From DAOMFB01 sp963721385 (GTDB lineage Bacteria; Acidobacteriota; Thermoanaerobaculia; UBA5066), in the NCBI GenBank assembly GCA_963721385.1, contig CAVRJB010000013.1:744001-808000 (forward strand): a stretch of DNA of 64,000 bases. Direction: 5' to 3'. Below the pieces are notes generated by a model, which saw only the letters and a list, made by a program, of their open reading frames with translations, was not told the origin of the DNA and ran no database searches. Each line of letters opens with the position of its first letter. Within the stretch, counting starts at the first letter, position 1. The translations under genes and the position numbers were made by a program. Below, piece after piece: positions 1 through 8,586 of this stretch.

Positions 1-326
1 CCGACGATCCAGGCGGCGAGCGAGCCGCCCAGCGTGGCGACGAGCCAGAACGCCGCGAACTCCGGCGTCCCCCACTCGGCCTCGAGCGCGCTTCCGAGAA
101 ACCAGAGCATCAGCGTCCCGAAAAAGAGGCCGAGCGCCCCCGTGTTCAGGAACTGGTACGTCACGAACGTCCAGGGCCTCACGAGCGCGCCGTCCGGCAG
201 GAACGCGAAGAGAGCGAAGGTCCTCTTCGGGTCCATCTGGATCAGCAGGAAGAAGATGAAGTTCAGCCCGCAGAGCGGGAGCGTCAGGCCGAGCTTCGGT
301 GCGAAGAGATCCCGGCCACCGTTCAC
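1..326 (-). CDS. Rhomboid-like membrane protein, partial (3' end outside window)
   Basis: About 108 codons are visible, starting at a GTG that overlaps the mutL stop codon (GTGA), so it is the second gene of a mutL operon. The product begins with a hydrophobic segment near residues 12-30, then has the layout PWTFVTYQFLNTG followed by a second hydrophobic stretch and FLGSALEAEWG. This resembles the rhomboid signature in which a W-x-T-x-x-F-L-H block leads into helix 2 and a G-x-x-x-E-x-x-W-G ending. The His and Asn of the rhomboid HxxxN motif in helix 2 both appear as Gly, so a non-proteolytic rhomboid relative is likely. The part that would carry the catalytic Ser and His lies beyond base 1, so activity cannot be judged. 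Family assignment rests on the N-terminal third only. Confidence 0.6.
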   Translation of the reverse strand, partial: MNGGRDLFAPKLGLTLPLCGLNFIFFLLIQMDPKRTFALFAFLPDGALVRPWTFVTYQFLNTGALGLFFGTLMLWFLGSALEAEWGTPEFAAFWLVATLGGSLAAWIV

Positions 327-2077
327 GAGCTCCTCCCGAACCGCTTTCGGAGCGAGTCGTCCTCGAGCGTCAGGAGGATCGGCCGGCCGTGCGGACAGGT
401 CCACGGGTCTCGGCAGCGCGAGAGGTCGGCGAGAAGGCGCGTCGCCTCGGCCGGCGCGAGCGGCGTGTTGACCGTCACCGCGCCGCGGCAGGCGAGCGAC
501 GCCGCCAGCATCTCCCGGCGGCGCGTCTCGGCGCCGATCCCTTCGGGCAGCTCTGCGACGCGAGAGAGAAAGTCGCGGAGAAACGGCGCCACCGCGCTCG
601 CCGGCGTGTCGGCAGGGGCGGCGGTCACGGCGAAGCTCCTCGCCCCCCGCGCCGAGACGACGAATCCCGCGGCCGCGAGAAGGCCGTCGGCCCGGGAAAG
701 GAGCGTCGCCTCGTCGGGCGTCGCCTCGAACGGAACCGGAATGAGGAGGGTTTGTGACGCCACCTCTGACGTCTCGAGCCGCGCGAGGATTCTCTCGTAT
801 CGGACCCGCTCGTGCGCGACGTGCTGATCGATCAGGACGAGCCCCGCCTCGCTCTCGGCAACCAGGAAGGAACTTCGGTATTGCCCGAGGAGCCGGAGAG
901 GGCCGAGCGGCGAGTCGGCCCCGGCCTCCGCGCCGTAGCTCGACGCCGCCACCTCCGCCGGCGAAGCGGCGATCAGCGTCCCATCCCACGCGCCGACGGC
1001 CTCGGCGAGGTGCGACGCGGCGGGTGACGGCACTCCCCCCGCGGGCGTCCAGGAGAATGGCGCCGCGAACGCCGCCGCCTCGACGGGCGTGGGACCCTTC
1101 GCCCCGCCGAGCGCTTCGAGGAGCGCACGGTGGATCAGCGAGTGGACCGCGTTCGGATCGCGGAACCGGACTTCGCGCTTCTGCGGGTGGACGTTCACGT
1201 CGCAGGCGTCGGGAGGCGCCGAGACGAAGAGCGCCCACGCGGGCTGCCGGTCCGACCGGAGCGCCTCTCTCGCCGCGAGCGACGCCGCGTGGGAGGCGGT
1301 CGCGTCCCTGACCGCTCGGCCGTTCACGAAGAGCCACTGGTACGCCTTCGAGGGGAAGGAGACATCGGGCGGCGTGACTGCTCCCGAGAGCGTCATTCCC
1401 CGCCCTTCGGCGTGGACTCTCACCAGCTTCGGGGCCGCGTCGCCGAGCACCTCGGAGAAACGCGCGAGGGCGTCGGGGACCGCGGGGAGGTCGAGGAGGA
1501 GCCGGTCGCCGGTGCGGAGCGTGAACGCGACGTCGGGACGCGCAAGGGCGAGCGAGGTCAGCGCCTTCACGATCGCCCGGAGCTCCGCGTCGGCGCTCTT
1601 GAGGAACTTCCGCCGCGCCGGTACGTTCGCGAAGAGCCCCTCCACGCTGACTCGCGTCCCTCTCGTCTGCCGGGCCGGGCGGGCCTTTGCCGGCGCGCCG
1701 TCGTCGGCGACGACCTCCGTTCCGAGGCCCGAGCCGTCGGGCGACGTCGCGAGGACGAGGCGCGAGACCGACGCGATGGACGGCAGCGCCTCGCCCCGGA
1801 AGCCGAGCGTCCCGATCCGCGTGAGGTCGGCCGCGTCCCGGATCTTCGACGTCGCGTGGCGCGTCAGGGCGAGAAGCGCGTCGTCGGGCGCCATGCCGCT
1901 CCCGTCGTCCGCCACCTCGATCCGCGCGACGCCCCCGTTCTCGACGTCGACGGTCACGCGCGCAGCGCCGGCGTCGAGCGCGTTCTCGACGAGCTCCTTC
2001 ACGACCGATGCCGGCCGCTCCACGACCTCGCCGGCGGCGATCTGGTTCACGAGCGCGTCGGAGAGAACCCGGATCAT
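323..2077 (-). CDS. mutL: DNA mismatch repair endonuclease MutL
   Basis: MutL couples mismatch recognition by MutS to strand incision or helicase recruitment. The 584-residue product starts at MIRVLSDALVNQIAAGEVVE, the family N-terminus; upstream in-frame codons in the divergent promoter region are rejected. GHKL ATPase motifs are visible: ELVENALDAG, DDGSGM and TLGFRGEALPSI. The C-terminal dimerisation domain keeps the endonuclease motifs of nicking-type MutL: DQHVAHERVRYE (DQHA(X)2E(X)4E form), an ACR triplet in SLACRGAV, and CPHGRP near the C-terminus. It is therefore predicted to nick DNA itself, unlike E. coli MutL. The stop overlaps the next gene by 4 bases. No mutS is present in the window. 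Confidence 0.96.
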   Translation of the reverse strand: MIRVLSDALVNQIAAGEVVERPASVVKELVENALDAGAARVTVDVENGGVARIEVADDGSGMAPDDALLALTRHATSKIRDAADLTRIGTLGFRGEALPSIASVSRLVLATSPDGSGLGTEVVADDGAPAKARPARQTRGTRVSVEGLFANVPARRKFLKSADAELRAIVKALTSLALARPDVAFTLRTGDRLLLDLPAVPDALARFSEVLGDAAPKLVRVHAEGRGMTLSGAVTPPDVSFPSKAYQWLFVNGRAVRDATASHAASLAAREALRSDRQPAWALFVSAPPDACDVNVHPQKREVRFRDPNAVHSLIHRALLEALGGAKGPTPVEAAAFAAPFSWTPAGGVPSPAASHLAEAVGAWDGTLIAASPAEVAASSYGAEAGADSPLGPLRLLGQYRSSFLVAESEAGLVLIDQHVAHERVRYERILARLETSEVASQTLLIPVPFEATPDEATLLSRADGLLAAAGFVVSARGARSFAVTAAPADTPASAVAPFLRDFLSRVAELPEGIGAETRRREMLAASLACRGAVTVNTPLAPAEATRLLADLSRCRDPWTCPHGRPILLTLEDDSLRKRFGRSS

Positions 2078-2154
2078 CGCCACGGCGCGGCATGTTAACC
2101 GCGGGAGAGAAAAGGGCCCGACCCGAGGCCCGACCACGGCCCGGGGTCGGTTCC

Positions 2155-2182
2155 TTGACTTTCCGGGCTCTTGTTGTACCTT
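2155..2182 (+). promoter_or_regulatory. Candidate sigma-70 promoter for the EIIA/Ehr operon
   Basis: TTGACT at 2155-2160 is followed after 16 bases by TACCTT at 2177-2182, about 40 bases before the ATG at 2222. The -35 match is good and the -10 match is weak (3 of 6). It lies in the only sizeable gap between divergent mutL and the plus-strand operon. Inference from sequence only. Confidence 0.4.
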
Positions 2183-2184
2183 AC

Positions 2185-2210
2185 TGTCCAGCGTTGTCCA
2201 TTGTTGACAA
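2185..2210. promoter_or_regulatory. Possible operator: repeated TGTCCA and inverted TTGTC-N7-GACAA
   Basis: TGTCCA occurs at 2185-2190 and again at 2195-2200, and TTGTC (2194-2198) is mirrored by GACAA (2206-2210) with 7 bases between. The element sits between the candidate -10 and the start codon of the first HTH-EIIA gene. That position suits a repressor site, possibly for the HTH protein itself. The arms are short, so chance is not excluded. Confidence 0.3.
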
Positions 2211-2221
2211 GGCAACTACGC

Positions 2222-2938
2222 ATGAGTCCCGAGTCCCAGACGGGCGACATCCTCACGATCCGGCAGCTCTCCGAGTACCTCATGGTCTCGGAGAAGACGA
2301 TCTACAGGATGCTCGACAAGAACCTCCTGCCGGCCGTCCGCGTCGGAGCGCAGTGGCGGTTCCGCAAGCGCGACATCGACGCCTGGCTCGACGAGCGGGT
2401 CCGGAAGGTGGAGGTCGAGGGCCAGCAGGCCGTCCTCGAGGAGCTCGCACCGTCGGAGATCGACATTCACCCGCTGCTCACGCCGAAGAACGTCTGGCTC
2501 GACGTGCCGCCGCAGCGGCGCGACGAGCTGCTCTCGTGGATGGTGGCCCGCGCGACGCTCGAGGATGGGGTCGACCGGCAGGCGCTCTACGAGTCGATCC
2601 GTGCCCGTGAGCTCGTCTGCTCGACCGCCCTCGTCAGGGACGCGGCCTTTCCTCATCCGAACGAGCCCGCGGCCTTCCGGTTCTCGAAAAAGCGGATTCT
2701 GCTTGCGGTCCTCCGCGAGCCCGTGAACTTCCACGACCTCAACGGTCACCGGCCGCGCGTCGTCGTGGTCATTCTCGCCCGCACGGTCCAGGGATACTTC
2801 CTCACGATCTCGCGCGCGGTGAAGCTCTTCGGGAACGCGTCTCTGATTGGCCGCATCGTCCGATGCGGCACCGCCGCCGAGCTGATCGGCGCGATTCGCG
2901 ACGCCGAGGAGCGCCTGACGGCGGCGGCTTCCCGATGA
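2222..2938 (+). CDS. Helix-turn-helix / PTS EIIA-like regulatory protein 1
   Basis: A 238-residue protein with two domains. Residues about 8-58 form an excisionase/MerR-type helix-turn-helix (LTIRQLSEYLMVSEKTIYRM, then a WRFRK wing). Residues about 80-235 resemble a PTS EIIA-2 (PtsN/fructose-type) domain; AAFPHPNEP near residue 144 is the expected position of the phosphorylatable His. The start at MSPESQ is chosen because upstream codons run through the promoter region. No sugar permease or HPr gene is adjacent. The gene is followed after 13 bases by a second gene of the same architecture and then the hyf-like cluster, so I infer a sensor or regulator of that complex. The DNA-binding target and phosphate donor are unknown. 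Confidence 0.75.
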   Translation: MSPESQTGDILTIRQLSEYLMVSEKTIYRMLDKNLLPAVRVGAQWRFRKRDIDAWLDERVRKVEVEGQQAVLEELAPSEIDIHPLLTPKNVWLDVPPQRRDELLSWMVARATLEDGVDRQALYESIRARELVCSTALVRDAAFPHPNEPAAFRFSKKRILLAVLREPVNFHDLNGHRPRVVVVILARTVQGYFLTISRAVKLFGNASLIGRIVRCGTAAELIGAIRDAEERLTAAASR

Positions 2939-2951
2939 GTCTGGTCACGGC

Positions 2952-3623
2952 ATGCGCGTGACGGTCCGGGACGCCGCGGCGCTTCTGAACGCCACCGAGA
3001 AGAGGGTGTACGACTGGATCGAGTCCGGCGACTTGCCCGCCCATCGGATCGACGAGCAGTACCGGATCAACCGGAGCGAGCTCCTCGAGTGGGCGACCGC
3101 GCGAAACCTCCCCGTGGCCCCCGCCCTGTTCCACGAGGCCGAGGAGGACGAGCGGATCCCGTCGGTCGCCGAGAGCCTCGAACGCGGCGGCGTCTTCTTC
3201 GACGTGGGCGGCACCACGCGCGAGGAGGCTCTCCGGTCGATCATGGCCCTTTTGAAGCTCGACGACGAGGGAGATCGGGAGACGTTGCTCCAGCTCCTCC
3301 TCGCCCGCGACGCCTCCGCGGCCGTTCCGGTCGGCGACGGGATCGCCATCCCCCACGTGAGGAATCCGATCGCCCTCTCCCGGGACGAGCCGTCCCTCGC
3401 CCTCTTCTTTCTCCGCCAGCCCGTCGACCTCGGCGCGCCGGACGGTCAAGGGGTCTTCGCCCTCTTCTTCCTCATCAGCCCGACGATCCGCGCCCACCTT
3501 CAGATGCTGGCGAAGATCGCCTTTCTTCTCCGCGACCCGGGATTTCGCGAGGCGATCCGCGGCCGCGCACCTGCCGGCCGCCTGATCGACATGGCACGGA
3601 GCATCGAAGGGGCGGAAGGATGA
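2952..3623 (+). CDS. Helix-turn-helix / PTS EIIA-like regulatory protein 2
   Basis: A 223-residue paralogue of the preceding gene. The N-terminal helix-turn-helix is at residues 2-50 (VRDAAALLNATEKRVYDWIE, then YRINRSELLEW). The C-terminal PtsN-like EIIA domain spans about 75-215, with AIPHVRNP near residue 134 giving the candidate phospho-His in the better-conserved EIIA context. The stop codon overlaps the ATG of hyfB (ATGA at 3620-3623), which indicates translational coupling to the membrane complex. The two tandem copies are clearly diverged, so this is an old duplication. What is known of EIIA-Ntr domains is that phosphorylation state signals nitrogen or carbon status and modulates target proteins. 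A role in gating expression or activity of the downstream complex is inference from position. Confidence 0.78.
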   Translation: MRVTVRDAAALLNATEKRVYDWIESGDLPAHRIDEQYRINRSELLEWATARNLPVAPALFHEAEEDERIPSVAESLERGGVFFDVGGTTREEALRSIMALLKLDDEGDRETLLQLLLARDASAAVPVGDGIAIPHVRNPIALSRDEPSLALFFLRQPVDLGAPDGQGVFALFFLISPTIRAHLQMLAKIAFLLRDPGFREAIRGRAPAGRLIDMARSIEGAEG

Positions 3624-5602
3624 CCCCGACGACGCTCGAGCTTCTGGCCGTCGCCTCGGCCCTCGTCGCATTCAGCGGACTCCCCGGCCTGCTGCTTCCC
3701 GCGGGAACCAGGGCGGCGCAGCGGATCGCGACCGTGCTCCACGTGCTCGGTTGCGTCGTTGGCGTCGGCGCGGCCGCCCTGGCGCTCGCCGGAGAGACGG
3801 CGACGGCGCGGTTCCTCTGGCCGTGGCCCGGTGGCGTGGCGACCTTCGCCCTGGACCGCCTTTCGGCGTTCTTTCTGGTGCCGGTCTTCGTCGTCGCCGG
3901 CCTCGGCTCGCTCTACGGCGAGGGCTACTGGGCGGAGGCGGAGCACCCGGAGAACGGCCGCAAGCTCCGCTGCTTCTACGGCCTCGCAACGGCCGCTCTG
4001 GCGCTCGTGATGGTCGCCGGCGACGCCTGGGTCTTCCTCGTCGGCTGGGAGATCGTCTCTCTCGCAGCCTTCTTCCTCGTCACGACGGATCAGGACGACG
4101 CCGCGGCTCTCCGCGCGGGATGGATCTACCTCGTCTCGGCTCACGTGAGCACGTTGATCCTCTTCGCGATGTTCGCGTTGCTCAGGGACGCGACCGGCGG
4201 GTGGTTCCTCGCGCCCTCGGCCGCGCTGGGCTCGTCTTCCCTGCTCGGGCCCATCCTGCTTCTCGCGCTGGCCGGTTTCGGCCTCAAGGCGGGCGTGATT
4301 CCGCTCCACGTCTGGCTTCCCGAGGCGCATGCCGCCGCTCCCAGCCACGTCTCGGCCCTTCTCTCGGGAGTCGTTCTGAAGATGGGGATCTACGGTCTCG
4401 TCCGCGTGCTGACGATGCTGCCGGCCACTCCGACCTGGCTCGGCCTCGCCCTCACCGCCCTCGGCGTCACGTCGGGCGTCCTCGGCGTCGTCCTGGCGCT
4501 CGCCCAGCACGACCTCAAGCGCCTCCTCGCGTACCACAGCATCGAGAACGTCGGCATCATCCTGATCGGGCTCGGCGTCGGCACCCTCGGTGTGGCGCAG
4601 CACCGGCTCGACTGGGCCGTGCTCGGATTCGCGGGCGGCCTCCTGCACGTCTGGAACCACGCCGCGTTCAAGGCGCTTCTCTTCTTCGCGGCCGGCGCGG
4701 TGATCCGCGCGACCGGGACCCGGCAGATCGACGCGCTCGGCGGGCTCCTCCGGCGCCTGCGCTTCACCGGCGCCGCGTTCCTGGTTGGCGCCGTCGCGAT
4801 CTGCGGACTGCCGCCGCTGAACGGCTTCGTCAGCGAATGGCTGATCTATCTCGGGAGCTTCCGCGCGCTCACGGGCTCCAGCGGAGGCGTCGGGACGCTC
4901 GGCGCCGCCGCCGGCGCGCCGGCCCTCGCCCTCATCGGCGCGCTGGCCGTCGCCTGCTTCGTCAAGGCCTTCTCGGCGGTCTTCCTGGGGACTCCGCGCA
5001 GTCCCCACGCGACACGCGACGTCGCCGACGCGAGCCGGTCGATGCGCTTTTCGATGGGGGCCCTCGCCCTGTCCTGCGCGGTGATCGGCCTCTGGCCGGC
5101 CGGCGCGGCCGCCCTCAGCAGACGCTCTGCGGACGCTCTCCTCGGCGGCCCGGGCGGGCTGCCGGTGACCGCCGACCTCGGCGCCCTCGGCGGGGTGCCC
5201 CTCTTCCTTCTGGGCGTTCTCGCCGTCGCGGGGATCGCCGCCGCGGTGCTGACACGGCCCGCGGCGCTGACGACGACGTGGGACTGCGGGTACGCCTCGC
5301 CGGGGCCCCGGATGCAGTACACGGCTTCGTCCTTCGCCCAGCTCCTGGTCGCGCTTTTCCGCTGGGCCGTGCTGCCGGAGGAGCACCGCCCGCGCGTGAA
5401 CGGCCCGTTTCCCGCGGCGGGCCAGCGATTCGAAAGTCATGCGCCTGATCCGGTGCTCGACCGTCTCCTGCCCCCCGGCCTCTCGCGCGGGCGGTCTCTC
5501 CTCGGCTCGGCACGCGTCATCCAGGCCGGCCGCATCCAGGCCTACCTCCTCTACATCGTCGTCACCCTCGTCCTCCTCCTCGCGTGGAGCTCGCTATGGT
5601 GA
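3620..5602 (+). CDS. hyfB: Hydrogenase-4/Ehr component B, NuoL-type antiporter subunit
   Basis: A 660-residue polytopic membrane protein of the NuoL/M/N-MrpA proton antiporter family. Typical signatures are seen: DRLSAFFLVPVFVVAGLGSLY, GWEIVSLAAFFLV, KAGVIPLHVWLPEAHAAAPS (lysine and histidine of the proton channel), ALAQHDLKRLLAYHSIENVG, and NHAAFKALLFFAAG. Length matches HyfB/HycC (about 610-670). The start ATG overlaps the stop of the upstream EIIA gene. It should translocate protons or sodium when the hydrophilic module is redox active. It shares the family with HyfF four genes downstream but is a separate paralogue. Confidence 0.93.
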   Translation: MTPTTLELLAVASALVAFSGLPGLLLPAGTRAAQRIATVLHVLGCVVGVGAAALALAGETATARFLWPWPGGVATFALDRLSAFFLVPVFVVAGLGSLYGEGYWAEAEHPENGRKLRCFYGLATAALALVMVAGDAWVFLVGWEIVSLAAFFLVTTDQDDAAALRAGWIYLVSAHVSTLILFAMFALLRDATGGWFLAPSAALGSSSLLGPILLLALAGFGLKAGVIPLHVWLPEAHAAAPSHVSALLSGVVLKMGIYGLVRVLTMLPATPTWLGLALTALGVTSGVLGVVLALAQHDLKRLLAYHSIENVGIILIGLGVGTLGVAQHRLDWAVLGFAGGLLHVWNHAAFKALLFFAAGAVIRATGTRQIDALGGLLRRLRFTGAAFLVGAVAICGLPPLNGFVSEWLIYLGSFRALTGSSGGVGTLGAAAGAPALALIGALAVACFVKAFSAVFLGTPRSPHATRDVADASRSMRFSMGALALSCAVIGLWPAGAAALSRRSADALLGGPGGLPVTADLGALGGVPLFLLGVLAVAGIAAAVLTRPAALTTTWDCGYASPGPRMQYTASSFAQLLVALFRWAVLPEEHRPRVNGPFPAAGQRFESHAPDPVLDRLLPPGLSRGRSLLGSARVIQAGRIQAYLLYIVVTLVLLLAWSSLW

Positions 5603-6504
5603 ATTCGGTGGCGCACCTCCTCGTCGTGCTCGTCGGCGCGCCCTTCCTGCTCGGCGTGATCAACAAGACGAAGGCCCTGGTGGCGGGGCGCCGCGGGCCG
5701 CCCGTGCTTCAGGCCTACTACGACCTCGGCAAGCTCCTCCGGAAGGGATTCGTCGTCAGCCGGACGACGACCTGGGTCTTCCTCGCCGGGCCGGTTCTGT
5801 CCGTGGTGGCACCGGTCGTCGCTGCCCTCCTGCTGCCCCTCGGAGGCGCGCCCGCCTGCCTTGCGTTCACGGGAGACATGATCCTCTTCGTCTACCTGTT
5901 CGCGCTGGCCCGGTTCTTCGTCGCGACGGCCGCAATGGACACGGGCTCGCCGTTTCCGGGAATGGGCGCCGCGCGCGAGGTGACCTTTTCGACCCTCGCG
6001 GAGCCGGCGCTTCTCTTCGGCCTGCTGGCTCTCACGCGCCTTTCGGGCTCCCTGTCGCTGACGCACATGCTGGACGTCCGCGCGGCCGGAGCCTGGCAGA
6101 AGGCGAGCGCGTCGATCGTCCTCGTCCTCGCCAGCTGGTTCATCGTCCTCCTCGCCGAGAACGCGCGGGTGCCGTTCGACGACCCGAACACTCATCTCGA
6201 GCTGACGATGATCCACGAGGTGATGGTCCTCGATCACGCCGGGCCGGCGTTCGGCTTCATCCTCTACGGCGTCGCCCTGAAGCTCACCGTCTTTGCCACG
6301 TTGATCGTGACGCTGGTGATCCCGACAGGCGCGGGCCGGGACGCCCTCGACCTCGTGTTTTTCGTCGGCGGCCTCCTCGTCGTCAGCGTGGCCGTCGGGC
6401 TCGTCGAATCGAGCATGGCCCGGCTCCGGCTCATCCGCGTCCCCCAGCTGCTCGTCACCTCGACGCTCCTGGCCGGCTTCGCCGTGGTTCTCCTCCTGAG
6501 GTAG
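5596..6504 (+). CDS. hyfC: Hydrogenase-4/Ehr component C, NuoH-type membrane anchor
   Basis: About 302 residues and eight hydrophobic segments. Sequence features match NuoH/HycD: GRRGPPVLQAYYDLGKLLRK near the N-terminus (quinone-chamber or amphipathic loop region) and LAENARVPFDDPNTHLELTM, the strongly conserved acidic loop. NuoH-like subunits connect the hydrophilic arm to the ion-pumping membrane arm. I choose ATG 5596, because GGAG at 5586-5589 lies 6 bases upstream; a GTG at 5584 is in frame but would itself overlap that Shine-Dalgarno. The gene overlaps hyfB by 7 bases, consistent with one polycistronic message. Confidence 0.92.
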   Translation: MVNSVAHLLVVLVGAPFLLGVINKTKALVAGRRGPPVLQAYYDLGKLLRKGFVVSRTTTWVFLAGPVLSVVAPVVAALLLPLGGAPACLAFTGDMILFVYLFALARFFVATAAMDTGSPFPGMGAAREVTFSTLAEPALLFGLLALTRLSGSLSLTHMLDVRAAGAWQKASASIVLVLASWFIVLLAENARVPFDDPNTHLELTMIHEVMVLDHAGPAFGFILYGVALKLTVFATLIVTLVIPTGAGRDALDLVFFVGGLLVVSVAVGLVESSMARLRLIRVPQLLVTSTLLAGFAVVLLLR

Positions 6505-6507
6505 GCG

Positions 6508-7149
6508 ATGAGAGAAGCCGCGGCTTCCGTCCTGATCCTCGCCGTGACGATGAACTTCCTCGCTCTCGGGTCGTCGAACCTGAAGGCCTGCGTCCGCGCC
6601 GCGGCGCTGCAGGGCCTCTTCGTGAGCCTCTTCCCGCTGCTCTTCACGCCGGCCCCGACGCTCCGCCTCCTCGGCCTCGTCGTCGTGGCCGGGGTCGTCA
6701 AGGCGGTCGTGATTCCGTCCCTGCTCTATCGGGCCCTCCGCGATGTGCACATCCAGCACGAAGTCGAGCCGTACCTCGGCTTCGTCCCCTCCGTGCTCCT
6801 CTGCGCCGTCGGGACGGGCGCCACGACGCTCTTTGCGAGCCGGCTTCCGCTCGTGCCCGAGCACCGGGATCTCCTGGTCGTGCCCGTGGCGCTCGGGACG
6901 CTCTTCGCCGGCTTCCTCCTCCTGACGACCCGCCGCAAGGCCATCTCCCAGGTCACCGGATACCTCATCCTCGAGAACGGAATCTTCGTCTTCGCCCAGC
7001 TCCTGCACGAAGCCATGCCGGCCCTCGTGGAGGTGGGAGTCCTCCTCGACCTCCTCGTCGGGATCTTCGTCATGGGAATCGTCATGAACCACATCCAGCG
7101 GGAGTTCGGCTCGCTCGACACGGAGCGGCTCTCGGAGCTCACGGACTGA
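6508..7149 (+). CDS. hyfE: Hydrogenase-4/Ehr component E, NuoK-like extended subunit
   Basis: A 213-residue membrane protein with about six to seven transmembrane segments. Length and order match HyfE, whose C-terminal half is related to NuoK. LILENGIFVFAQLLHEAMP and LLVGIFVMGIVMNHIQREFG correspond to the NuoK-like segment with its membrane glutamate (LILENG) and the conserved terminal motif. It follows hyfC by 3 bases and precedes hyfF by 3 bases. No HyfD homologue is present, so the complex has two NuoL/M/N-type subunits (HyfB, HyfF), not three. Confidence 0.88.
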   Translation: MREAAASVLILAVTMNFLALGSSNLKACVRAAALQGLFVSLFPLLFTPAPTLRLLGLVVVAGVVKAVVIPSLLYRALRDVHIQHEVEPYLGFVPSVLLCAVGTGATTLFASRLPLVPEHRDLLVVPVALGTLFAGFLLLTTRRKAISQVTGYLILENGIFVFAQLLHEAMPALVEVGVLLDLLVGIFVMGIVMNHIQREFGSLDTERLSELTD

Positions 7150-7152
7150 CGG

Positions 7153-8586
7153 ATGCTGCTGCTCGGGCTGATCGTCCTGCCGCTCCTCGGCGCCCTCGCT
7201 GCGCTCGCGACCCCCTCGGCGCGGGTCCGTCCGCTGCTCGTCGCCGGCGTGGCCGTTCTTCATCTGGCGGGAGCGCTCACCGTGCGCTCCGGCGACACGG
7301 CGCTCGGCGGATGGTTCGCGGTCGACCCGCTCGGGCATCTCGTCCTGGATGTCGTCGCCGTGCTCTTCACCCTCTGCGCGTTCTACGGCGTCGGTTACCT
7401 GCGGCTCCGGAAGGAACGGGACAACCGGGTCTTCTGCGTCGGCATCCTCACCTTCCTGTCGATGGCGACGGCGATCACGGTGGCGCAACACCTGGCGGTC
7501 GTCTGGGTCGCCGTCGAAGGCGCGACCCTCTCGACGGCGATTCTCATCTACTTCAACCAGAACGCCCGCTCGCTGGAGGCGGCGTGGAAGTACCTCATGA
7601 TCGGATCGGTCGGGATCGCGCTCGCGCTCCTGGGCTCGCTCTTCGTGGCGTACGCGGCGCTCCACGGCGCCTCCGGAGACGAGAGCCTCCTCTTCGGGGC
7701 CCTCCTGGAGCACGCCGGGCGGCTGTCGCGGCCATGGCTGCGGACCGGTTTCGTCCTCCTTCTCGTCGGCTACGGAACGAAGATGGGGCTCGCTCCGATG
7801 CACACCTGGAAGCCCGACGCCTACGGCGAGGCGCCCGCCCTCATCGGGGCGCTCCTCGCCGGCGGGATGACGAACTGCGCGTTCCTCGCGCTTCTCCGGG
7901 TCTACCGGGTGATGCAGGCCGCGGGCGAGGGGCCGTTCGCCCGCGAGCTCCTCCTCGCCTTCGGGCTGCTCTCCATGGCCGTTGCCGCGGCCTTCATGTC
8001 CGGCCAGCGCGACTTCAAGCGGATGCTCGCCTACTCCAGCGTCGAGCACATGGGCATCCTGGTCCTGGGCATCGGCGTGGGAGGGGTCGCGGTCTTCGGT
8101 GCGCTCTTGCACGTCATCAACAACGCGCTAACCAAAGTCGTTCTCTTTCTCTCCGCGGGCAACATCCACCGCGCCTACGGGAGCAAGACGGTCGACGACG
8201 TGAGCGGCGCCCTCCGCCGGGTTCCCGTCTCCGGCGCCCTCTTCCTGACCGGGTTCCTCGCGATCACGGGCTCGCCGCCGTTCGGGCCGTTCATCAGCGA
8301 GTTCACGATCCTGACAGGCGCGATGACGGGGCGCCACTTCGTCGCGGCCACCCTCTTCATCGTCTTCCTCGGCATCATCTTCGTCGGCATGGGCTCGACG
8401 GTCCTCGCCGTGGTCAACGGGCCGGTCTCGGCGGCCGGCGGGACGACCGGCATCCGGGACGGCTTCTGGAAGACCGCGCCGATTCTGGCGGCCATGGCGA
8501 TGGTCGTCGTCATGGGCCTCTGGATCCCCGAAGCGGTCCGGGACCTGGTCGTCGGGGCCGCCCGGATGCTGGAGGGCGCCTCGTGA
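7153..8586 (+). CDS. hyfF: Hydrogenase-4/Ehr component F, NuoM/N-type antiporter subunit
   Basis: A 477-residue NuoL/M/N-family membrane protein, size as HyfF (about 490-525). Seen: VWVAVEGATLSTAILIYFNQ (glutamate of helix 5), GTKMGLAPMHTWKPDAYGEA (channel Lys and His), FMSGQRDFKRMLAYSSVEHM and NNALTKVVLFLSAGNIHRAYG. AITGSPPFGPFISEF is the usual late-helix motif of hydrogenase-4 subunits. It probably forms the second ion channel of the complex. The last codons overlap the hyfG start by 4 bases (GTGA), keeping the operon translationally coupled. Confidence 0.92.
   Translation: MLLLGLIVLPLLGALAALATPSARVRPLLVAGVAVLHLAGALTVRSGDTALGGWFAVDPLGHLVLDVVAVLFTLCAFYGVGYLRLRKERDNRVFCVGILTFLSMATAITVAQHLAVVWVAVEGATLSTAILIYFNQNARSLEAAWKYLMIGSVGIALALLGSLFVAYAALHGASGDESLLFGALLEHAGRLSRPWLRTGFVLLLVGYGTKMGLAPMHTWKPDAYGEAPALIGALLAGGMTNCAFLALLRVYRVMQAAGEGPFARELLLAFGLLSMAVAAAFMSGQRDFKRMLAYSSVEHMGILVLGIGVGGVAVFGALLHVINNALTKVVLFLSAGNIHRAYGSKTVDDVSGALRRVPVSGALFLTGFLAITGSPPFGPFISEFTILTGAMTGRHFVAATLFIVFLGIIFVGMGSTVLAVVNGPVSAAGGTTGIRDGFWKTAPILAAMAMVVVMGLWIPEAVRDLVVGAARMLEGAS

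Noticed and set aside
5439..8580. Very long open frame running into the large-subunit gene (in total 1,557 codons to 10112)
   Set aside because: Only the part from 8583 has protein-family features. The upstream part is an out-of-frame reading of hyfB, hyfC, hyfE and hyfF, rich in Arg/Pro/Gly as expected of high-GC shadow frames.
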